Of a stretch of 64,000 nucleotides of DNA, positions 55,607-64,000 are shown in pieces (position 1 is the first letter of the stretch; every line of letters begins with the position of its first letter). Source of the DNA: Pseudogymnoascus destructans (Eukaryota > Ascomycota > Leotiomycetes > Thelebolales > Thelebolaceae). The stretch spans positions 124,001 through 188,000 of the forward strand of contig NW_020167541.1 in NCBI RefSeq assembly GCF_001641265.1, written 5' to 3'. The notes beneath the pieces were generated by a model, which worked only from the letters and a program-made list of their open reading frames with translations, did not search any database and was not told where the DNA came from. Position numbers and translations under genes: made by a program.

Positions 55607-57340
55607 TCAAATGACTTCCCATCCCCCATCAAAGCTTCCCCTCGCACCATTCACATCCTCGTACCCCTGTGCCATTGGCGGAGGCAGAAACACCGCGCCT
55701 TGCCCCTGCTGTTGAGGCGGCGAGGAGGTGGAGATCCCAAAGGGGAAGTGCTGCATTGGCACCGAGGTCGCGGCTGGGGGCGTCGGCCATGGGGAGCCGC
55801 CGGTGTAGATGTTTATTTCCTGTGCGGGCCAGGCGCGGGTGGGGTAGGTGGGTGGTTGTTGGGGGTGTTGATTGTGGGTTAGGGTGCTGTGGTGGTGGAT
55901 TGGGTAAGGGGCATCGGCGTAGTCGTCTGCGGCTGTGGTGTCGGGGGTGGTGGGGATGTAGGAGGAGCGGAGGGGGAGGCCGGGGGGGTAGTAGTCTTGC
56001 ATGTCTGTTGCGGCGGTGGAGGTGATTGGGTGGGATGGGGAGAGTAGCGAGGATGATGGGGTTGGGAGGAATGGCGAGATGGGGTGGGCCTGGTGGTGGT
56101 GTGGGCATGGGTCGGAGTCGTCGTCGTCGTCAGTGGTTCCGGCGCCGTCGTTGACGGAGACGGTTGCGGAGCCGTCGAGCTCGCCGCGGCGGTAGCGTTC
56201 TTCTTTGTAGAGGACGCGGAAGAGCTGGGTGAGGTAGCCTCGCTTTTCGGCGTTCTTTGGCTTTTCGCGGTCGGCGAACCAGGTGGCCATGGCTTCGCGG
56301 GTGACTTCTTCAAGCTTTGCGACGTCGACGCCGCGTTGGCGGGCCACGCTGGTGGGGTCTTGGTTTATGATGAGGCCGAGGATGTGCATGAGGAGGATGA
56401 TGCGCTCTGGATACTTTGTCAGCTCGAGTCTATCTCAAACTGGAGAGGCGGTAACATACCACGCTTGTGCAAGTGATCTGGCTCCTTATGCCTAATCTTG
56501 TTTGGCCCCGTCATTGCGGGCCACCACGGAGGCCTCTTCGACGCACCCTTGGTGTATGGGTACGTAGACTGCTTCTTTGGCTCGAGAAGCTTGACCCATG
56601 CCTTTCCGAGAACCTTGCATCCATTTTGCTGCATATCCTTGAGGCACTGGCGATAGACATCATCGCGTGCGGCGTCGTCGCCGATGGAGATCGTGCGGGT
56701 GGGAAGGGTAGGGATGGCGCGCTCGCGGGAGCGAGTAGCAGTGGCGCGGAGGCGTTTGCGGGAACCGGAGGAGTCGGTGGAGGAATCATCGTCGTATGCG
56801 TTATGGGAGCGGGGAGGAGTGCGCTTGCGGTATGGGCCGAGTTGGCTGAGGTAGCGGGTGCTGCGGAGATCGTTTTGCGTGTACGACGCCTCTCCATCTG
56901 ATTCATGCTTGAGCATGGGATCTGGGGCGCTGGGTTAGTGGTGATCGTGAAGTTGGATAGATGGGACGTACGCGATGGTGCCCGGCCCGTAGCGACCAGG
57001 AACTCGTTGTGGAAGGCAGATGTGAAGAGGAATTTGGAATCCGTCTTCACCTCATCAGAGACGAAGGTAGCGACTCTGCCGTCTGGACGGATCACTGCGA
57101 GAGCATAGGCGGCGGATTCGATACCGCAGTACTCACTCAGTGCGATGTTGATGGCCTGTAGTACGTTAGGCTCGATCCATTGTCTAGTACGATGGCCCTG
57201 ATGCTTACCATATTTTTCGCTGCCTGCGCCAAAGCGCGCGTTTCTTCAAAGTAAGTGGTCATTGTGCTGGACTGAATTTCGGGTTTACGCTCGGTCTCAC
57301 TCGACCAGTTGACGCGGTCGAAGCTTGGAACGGTGACCAT
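55607..57340 (-). CDS. DUF2841-type fungal protein
   Basis: Four exons (57209-57340, 56972-57155, 56460-56921, 55607-56406) with introns of 50-53 bp join in frame to 525 aa. Splices restore KNMAINIALSEYCGIE, then SHPMLKHESDG, then HKRERIILLMHILG. The diagnostic part is around 215-265: SKRPPWWPAMTGPNKIRHKE, PDHLHKRERI and MHILGL, the block I associate with DUF2841. Upstream at about 45-100 is a small alpha/beta-like region (IRPDGRVATFVSDE, KFLFTSAFHNEFL). The last 200 residues are Pro/Ser/His-rich and disordered. Biochemical role unknown; the family is fungal. It is convergent with STE12. Confidence 0.8.
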
Positions 57341-60300
57341 ATCGTCGTCGTCTCAAAGTCAGCAGCGCGGGCCGAGAGACGATGCGAAGGAGAGAGAAGG
57401 ATGCAGGGCCGCTCACGGCTCGTCGTGCCTAATAGCAGACCTGGTGGTTACTGTTCTCGGCGGGGTGCCTACACGCAGTGTGCAGATAAGGCGGAGCTTG
57501 TGTGGTGCAGGTTGGAAGGCAGCGAATCATGCACTGGCAAGGCGGAGCTCGAGCTGTGCACTGCATGGTGGTGTTAGCTATTTGGACGATGCTGGTGTGA
57601 TTTCGATGTTGCACGGCGTTGTGCTTGGGGCCACGGCGGCAGCCGCGGGTTCAGTTTGGAGGGGTAGGTAGGGATTCGTACAGTATAGCGAGGTGATGAG
57701 GAATCTCAACTGGTCTCCCGTCGTCTTTTAGAGATGAGAACGAGGCTGGAGGGAGTCGATGGGGTGATGGGAGCGAATCTGACGGAATGTTAGAAACGGC
57801 ATGCCGCGAGATGAGAATGCCGGCCCAGCCAGCCTTGGGCCTCAACGACTTACTTGCAAAAGCAAGGCTGCGGATGGCAGTGATGAGCGTAGCAGCGAGG
57901 ATGGCTGTCTTTCGCTCGAGGAACCCTTGCACTGATCTTTGTGTGTTTTCGTATATATCTGTCGTGTCTGCCTTATTAACGTAGCTTCCGTAATTATAGA
58001 TGTCTGTCTGTTCTCGAACGATAAAAGAGTAAAGCCACCGTTGTATAATATAGTAAAGTATAAACCAAGAACTCTTTGTTGCCTGTTTCTCACATTCATT
58101 CATCCTCCCCAGCGAGGAAGGAGGACGCCCTATATATAAAAAAAAACCCGTACCCTCCTAGACTCCCCTCCTTTCCCCTCCTCCCCAGTCGTCAACTCAC
58201 CATCCCTCCTAGATCAGATCCCCCCCTTCTAAGACTCGCCCGCCGTGCCAATGCTTGTAACAAACGAGGACATGCAGCCGTGAGCGCGAAGAGTAAATAC
58301 GCGGGTACTGGTCTCAGATCAAAAAGAGAGAGCGCCGCCACCCTTGGTTAAGAGAGTGGGTCGTCCGGGCGGGGGGGGATCGGGATGTACAGTACCGCGA
58401 GAGACGTGCGCAGGGGTGAGCGAAGGGGGAGGGGGAGGAGAGATAACCAAAGTAGCATCGTGCTTGGAGGACTTGGGCTGCGTATGTATGCGGCGTATGT
58501 ATGCACTCTTAGTGGTAAGTTTCCTCCGAGAGGAGGCGTTCGAGGATGGAAGGGGTAAGGGGGAGCGGGATGGGAGGGGCGAAGTGGCGGGGGGGATGTA
58601 GTGGGAGGAGGGTAGGGATGGTTGTTGGGGCGAGGGCGATCGGCCGCGATTAGCGGCGATGTAAGTTATGTACTTCTGTCTTCTGTGCCAGGAGCCAGAT
58701 ATGAGTTCGACATTTGACATCTAGGTCGTTGGTTGGTCTTTGGACCTTGGCTTGATCGATAGGCCGCCCGCCGGGTAGGCGCGTAGGCGTCGGGTTTAGG
58801 CTTAATCGATTCTCAGATTTTGCGTAAGATATCCAGAAGGAAGGCTTGTCTGGTTGCTGGGTCAGGGTAATATTGGGAGTCAACATTGGTGGTCTCTTCA
58901 GTACGTATGCAACAACGTTGTTTCTGGAATGAGGAATCGATGATGAATGAAGGTCCCGTGAGTTACATCGTCGCTCTGCTATGACGACGGTGTGACTACC
59001 TACGGATCTGGACTTCGATATGGACGCCTTACCAACCTAGACATTCTCATTCTACCAGCAACCAACAACAAGAAGCACCACCGCCACTTCGCCCCAGTCC
59101 AGCCCGGCCTGGTCTGCCAACCGAACCGGCTCCCACCAGCGCCCGAGGAATGCACTTCGAGTACTCTGTACAGGGCTCCAGGCGTCGAACGGCCAGCGAC
59201 AGAACGGGGGCTTGAAGCGGTGTTTGCAGCGTGCATGGAGGCGGAGATAGGGACGGCGGACTCGGCAGCGGCGATGTGGCGTTGGCGTAGGCATGCGATG
59301 GGTGGTGGCAGGCGGTCCTGAGTTGGCGTGCTAGGGGGATGTTAAGGCATGGGAGGGCATATGGTGGCGATGGATAGCGATATCGCCATCGGTTGGCGGG
59401 CATAAAACACGCCGTATTGGGGTGTTTGCTATTGCGGGCTCTATAGGCTGCGCTGAGGGTAACTACAGCGGGAGGGTAAAGACATTCAAAATGAATGCGC
59501 GACGGACTGGGCCTTCTTGCACCTGGTGATGTGGAGTAGCAAGCCCCTTCAGGGGGAGAGGTAAGGTTCACACACACAATATGGTATACAGGCAAGGAAG
59601 GGAGAGCTGAATGATGTTTGCATGCTCGCCGAAACCCCCTCCAGCTCCCTGCAACCTCACATTGTCCATGGCTGGGAGGGGATAAAGGATAGGTGCAGGA
59701 TCGCTCCGCGTATGCCACTATACTGTGCGACGCGCCCGAACCGAACCTGCACAGGGAAGTCATACAGGGAGATTGATTCTACATGGAAACCCTTATCTCG
59801 GTCACGAAGCGGTGATGAACGATGGGCTTGGGAAACGCCGGGGAAACTCTCTACTGCCCGCTCCCGGAAATGCGGTAACGCATAAACAAGGGGCGAGGAC
59901 GAGGGTTGAGTGGTTCTAATGCGCGAATGCTGCCCGAATAGTGGGCGATGTGGAGGGATGCGCTGGATGGGGATGGGTTTCTAAGAGCCACGGCAAAGAT
60001 GTATAGTACGTACAGGAGGTCGATAATTGTTTTTGGCATTGCTATGCATATACCAACACACCGCAAACACGCCGGGACTGGCGTGATGCATTGCACACCA
60101 TGCTAGATTCTCGATACTCGAGACTCGGAACCCCGCGAACTCCATATAAACAAAACAGGGCGCATGTCTACACTATTGCCTACTATATGTCTATAGCATG
60201 CCGTCGGCGAGTCGTGTTCCCTGGAGCGCAAAGACAGCCGCTGGCCGCGGACCCTCCCCGATGCTCGGTCATGACAGTGTAGTACCTCCGTGCCCTCTCA

Positions 60301-62800
60301 GCGCAGAGCCCAGCCCAGTCGCCGGTGAGACATCGCCTCTCCAGCCTACCATCCACCACAAACAAGCAAAAGAAAGTGCCTATCGCCGTGATGTACATCA
60401 CTAGCATCACGCACAACAAGTACTGGACTACACTGCACCTCGCCAGTCCTGTCAGGCAAAATGCCGCTGTCTCACCTCACTGCATAAGCCCCCCAATCCA
60501 CTGATTGCCTGCCCCTTGTCGCTCGCTGGGGCCCGCCCACTTACCAGTGCCATGGTCCATGTTGTGGCCCGCATGGCCCGCGGACGAGTGAGCGGCCAGT
60601 CTGTGTGTGCATCCCATGTAGGTTGCGGCTGGATTGACGCCACACGATCGCATTCGTTGTGTGGCGCGTTGACGGGCGACCATCCAGCCAGTGCCGGCCC
60701 AGGCTAAGAGGACGTCAAATGCAGCGCGGCGCATCTGGGGCTGGTTTTGTGTGTGTTGAGAATGCCAATCAGGCGCGGCGGCGGACGCGGCGGAGGGACG
60801 GGATGAGGAGGACGACGAGGACGTATAGGAGGCGCTACCGCGGAAGCAGGCGACCTTTCCCCTTACATGGTTGCGAGGCATTGGAGATCATCCGGGGCGC
60901 GGCAGGGCATCCGTGATGTCAACTCGACTCATGCTGCACTGTGTTGCGTGGGTAGTACAGGAAGGCAATGGGGGAGTTTGGGATCTGGGTAGAGGACGGG
61001 GGGTGGGAGGCCATGGGCCGGGGAGGCCATGGGCCGGGGAGGATGCGACGGGGGGACTGGATGGGATGGATGAGAATGGGCAGGGAGACGGAGGCGCCTC
61101 TTTGGGGAATTGTTCGCGAGCTAGGACGGCGAGAGAGACGGGGTGTTGGGATCCTGTATACGTTCTTTGCAACATACAGTGTATGTGCGTGTCTTCCCCT
61201 GATTCCTGGAGACAACAGGACGTTACTGTGCTATCCAACTCCAGAGAATCTCGCCGAGTTAAAGCTCGCTGTACCGCTACCGAACCCAAAAAGCAAGAGA
61301 TCTTCGTGTCCTTGCGCGCATCCCCCTCTTTCCTCCTAGACTATGCCCGATCTCCCGCAAAGTACGGGGCGAATCTACGATTGACTACAGTGGTCCGGAA
61401 ATATGGTAACCATTCTCCTTGGCCAGGCTGTCTCGAGCCACACTGCAAACACTCTAATCCCTCTGACCCCTCTGATCCCTCCGATCCATCCCCCCCCTCC
61501 ACACCAACACACCAAAACAACTCGTAGATGGGGTTCAGGATCTGGGTTTGGGTTTGCCAATCATGTGTGGTGCCGCTCTGGTCTACGATGTTAGTACGGA
61601 GTAGGGATATACACTGCTCGAGACAGGACTAAACGGATGAGGCTAGCATCCCTCACTCGCTCATACAAGGCCGAGGAGATGTCTGAGGCGGGGAGATGGG
61701 GGAGATTAGGATGACGGGTGTCTTACGTTCCTTATCAGGGCGCGTTTGGCGAGAAGGAGGCGGCTGGGGCGGTTGGGGGGGTGCTGTACTGTAATGGCAG
61801 AGGCGCGATGTAACCATAAGTTAAGGAGTGTGATGTGATATGATTCTCTGTGTGGCAAGTGATTCGGGTAAGCAAGTAGTACTTCAAACACCACGAAGAA
61901 AAGTTCTGCTCTATGCACCCCTGATCGCTCCAGGGAGGAGAGGGCCGATGTTTGCTTCGTGTCTCCCTCCCCCTGGCCGTCGCGGATGCATACATAAGTA
62001 CTTTATGTTCACATATCCTATGCAGGGCCGCGGCACTTGCACATCGCAGCCCTTATGCAGGACTGAGTGCCCGTACAGTACCGTATGCACAGCTTGGTTC
62101 AGTCCGAACAGTATAGCTGCATTTCCCGTCATTCCATCAAGCTTAACAGGGACACAGCTCAATAGATCCAACCAACCGCTCATCCCAATCGAGCGGCTGC
62201 GGGGCTGGCTTAATGCAGCCGCAACGACGAGCGCTGAATGGTGCGATTTCCTGCGGCTGAGCACGGCGTGCCAGGGCTCTGGGCGTTGAGAGGAGGCCCA
62301 ATCGCGAATCCCGTGCTCAGAAACGTATGCGAGCAACATCACGACGGTGATGTTGCTTAGGCAATGCGACGCGGGGTTCGAAAGGGCGCAGAAGGGGATT
62401 GGAGGGAGGGGACGGTGGGATATGATGGGATGAGACAGCCGGTAAACCCAGTGTTGATAGCAAGGTGGGTGTAAACAGCATTCGGCCGTGTGGCTGTGGT
62501 CTTAGACAAAACTCAGTCGCCATTCAAGACGTCCAAGACAGCGACGACGACGGCGGCGACGGTTGAAGCCCGATTGGCGAGCCCACTGTGTTTATCCCCC
62601 GCCACTGTAACATGAGTAATGTCGACGCAGCCGCAGTGGTTTGCGTACCCTATCTCCATCCCATCTTTCGCACAGTGTCTCGTCCCAGCCAGTGTCTCAA
62701 TCCCCCGCAAACCAAAACGGGAATAGAAACAAAGAAGAGAGAAACCCAGTATCTGAGACATCGCGCCAACTTCTCCTACCGCCCCTATTTTCCTACCCTT
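57341..62800. other. 5.5 kb without a supportable gene
   Basis: I read all frames here. Open frames up to about 240 codons exist on both strands (for example 59047-59763 minus), but they are rich in Arg, Pro, Ser, Cys and His without any domain, as expected for random GC-rich sequence. A 16-bp GAGGCCATGGGCCGGG duplication is at about 61008-61040 and a CTCTGATCCCTCC-type repeat at 61457-61490. Much of the first part could be upstream regulatory DNA of the DUF2841 gene. Confidence 0.55.
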
Positions 62801-63390
62801 CCTAATTACTAGATGTGGTAATATTAGGAAGGGCAGACAGTAGGTTACCTTTATCTACTCCTTTGTCCCCCGTTGCAGTTGGGCCCCTGCTGTCTTGGTA
62901 GCGAGTTAGGGCCAGGCGCCGTCTTGCAGTCTTGTAGCCTAATAGCAAGCAACCTTGGGCAACCTAGGGCGCTATAGCAGGGCACCCTTAACGTAGACCT
63001 ATAACCAACCCCCCTTCCTACTTCCTACCTACCTATGATAGACTAAGTAGACTTCTGTTTAGTCTGCCCTTTATGATAATTGCCTAATGTAGTTAGCTTA
63101 TATATTAGTAATACATGTGTTTAAATGATGATCCCTAGAAAGTGATAATTTTGCCCTATATACTACATTATATGATGCTACTACACAGACCTCTATTCCT
63201 ACTACCCTCTATCTAGAGAGTATTGTTACGGCCTACTCTACTAGTAGCGCTAAGACAAGGAATATATGAGTCATAGGAAGGTCATAGGAAGTGCTACATG
63301 ACCTAACCTGTTAGAAGGCTACGGTTAAAAGTTACACATAAGTCATGAAGTGGTCACGAGACTAGGACCACGTGACTAATCCTACATAGT
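62801..63390. other. AT-rich, repeat-derived DNA
   Basis: Composition drops sharply in GC at about 62810. GTCATAGGAAG is present twice near 63272-63290 and stop codons are frequent in all frames. A TGTTACGG at 63224 could be an older LTR start, but no matching end is clear. Confidence 0.45.
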
Positions 63391-63526
63391 CTATATGTTG
63401 GAACTACGTTCCTAGATGTACGCTGCACAGTGTAGCTTGTATACTGGCTATATGTATATATAGGGCTTCACACCCATAGTTTACTCAATCAAGTCGTCAA
63501 ACTCCAATTATGTGTTCAACACTATA
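63391..63526 (+). mobile_element. 126-bp solo LTR flanked by a 5-bp target duplication
   Basis: The element at 63396-63521 starts TGTTGGAAC and ends GTGTTCAACA, giving TG..CA ends that are inverted (TGTTG(G)AAC against TGTTGAAC). CTATA flanks it on both sides (63391-63395 and 63522-63526). It contains a promoter-like TATATATA box near 63451. Removing it gives CCTACATAGTCTATAGACT, which matches the nearby sequence CCTACATGGTCTATAGACT at about 63822-63840, as an empty site should. The short length suits a small Copia-type or TRIM element. Orientation is by the TATA box and is tentative. Confidence 0.75.
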
Positions 63527-64000
63527 GACTGTAAGGACACAGGGCACCCAGCTCACAGTAATAGCATATGAGAGTGCGAGTCGGAGGCTAAACGGATGCT
63601 ATCCTATAGGTCTACTACGAAGGATACAAAAAAGATGAAGGGGGAACCCCGTGAGTCAATTCCCTTAAGACCCGAAACCCATCCGACTCAGTTAGCCCAC
63701 CCAAATGATCACACGTGACCCGCAGCTACTCAGAGTCTGCTCCTTAGAGTGAGAGACGAGAAGGCATTCTTACATAGACTAGACAGGATCCGTGAGTCAT
63801 AAGGAGGTTATAGGCCATGACTGATCCTACATGGTCTATAGACTAGACAGGATCTACAAGGCACGACACCACTGTATAAGTAGATAGTATAGGAGCTTCG
63901 TGCTCAACTCAATGTAGTATTCTTTATAATACTGTAACGTGTTACTTAGAAAGTCTTTGTGGCTGATCCCCTGCCTTCTTTCTCTGTTAAGTTAAACCTA
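63527..64000. other. AT-rich repeat-derived DNA to the window edge
   Basis: Contains AGACTAGACAGGATC twice (about 63777 and 63839) and a GAGTCATAAGGAGGTTATAGG related to GAGTCATAGGAAGGTCATAGG at 63269. This suggests an older duplicated element into which the solo LTR inserted. No coding frame. Confidence 0.5.

Noticed and set aside
59047..59763. 238-codon open frame on the minus strand
   Set aside because: Composition is random-like (Cys, Pro, Ser, Arg, His) with no domain, overlapped by equally long frames on the other strand in GC-rich DNA.
60477..61527. Several 100-220-codon frames on both strands
   Set aside because: They overlap each other, have no family resemblance and no supporting splice structure.
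62375..62395. GGGTTCGAAAGG, reminiscent of a tRNA B box
   Set aside because: No A box at the right distance and no cloverleaf can be drawn around it. No tRNA gene was found in the window.
63224..63942. A larger LTR starting TGTTACGG
   Set aside because: No matching CGTAACA end or target duplication could be found; kept only as repeat-derived DNA.

Overview
This window is from the nuclear genome of a filamentous ascomycete (Pezizomycotina). The evidence is direct: genes carry short introns of about 46 to 200 bp with GT..AG ends and CTAAC-like branch points, and they encode fungal-type products such as Ste12 with C2H2 fingers, an NDT80/PhoG (VIB-1/XprG-like) factor, Rix1, Ypp1, Faf1, a fungal alpha-actinin, and a chitin deacetylase with a chitin-binding module. 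The class within Pezizomycotina cannot be fixed from what I can see. I rebuilt most genes by hand, joining exons in frame; lengths quoted are for those models.

Layout. 0-5 kb: the tail of an unidentified gene, the 3' end of a pogo/Tigger DNA transposon, a seven-helix membrane protein and a broken coding remnant. 5-10.3 kb: an amino-acid transporter head-to-head with mitochondrial leucyl-tRNA synthetase. 10.3-12.9 kb: a complete but dead hAT transposon with a perfect 8-bp target duplication. 12.9-32.7 kb: a basic coiled-coil protein, an NDT80-type regulator, an ITT1/RNF14-like RBR ubiquitin ligase, an EBP-type sterol isomerase homologue, a RING/triple-zinc-cluster/SH3 protein, a GNAT-like protein, a chitin deacetylase and alpha-actinin. 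33.7-35.8 kb: a five-exon gene with an integrase-zinc-binding-like segment. A second, broken copy of it lies at 53.4-54.9 kb and is split by a satellite array. 37.4-46.8 kb: a dense block with RIX1 head-to-head with YPP1, a kinase fragment, and HIS6 head-to-head with FAF1. 46.8-50 kb: simple repeats and a long C-rich minisatellite upstream of STE12. 50-57.3 kb: STE12 and, convergent with it, a DUF2841 gene. 57.3-64 kb: no gene I can support, ending in AT-rich repeats with a 126-bp solo LTR flanked by a 5-bp duplication.

The genes are ordinary fungal housekeeping and regulatory genes and do not form a biosynthetic cluster. Two of them (RIX1, FAF1) serve ribosome biogenesis and both sit in divergent pairs with short shared promoters. 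The most unusual parts are the integrase-like gene and its satellite-split relic, the fully conserved EBP active site in a fungus, and the nested mobile-element history at both ends.
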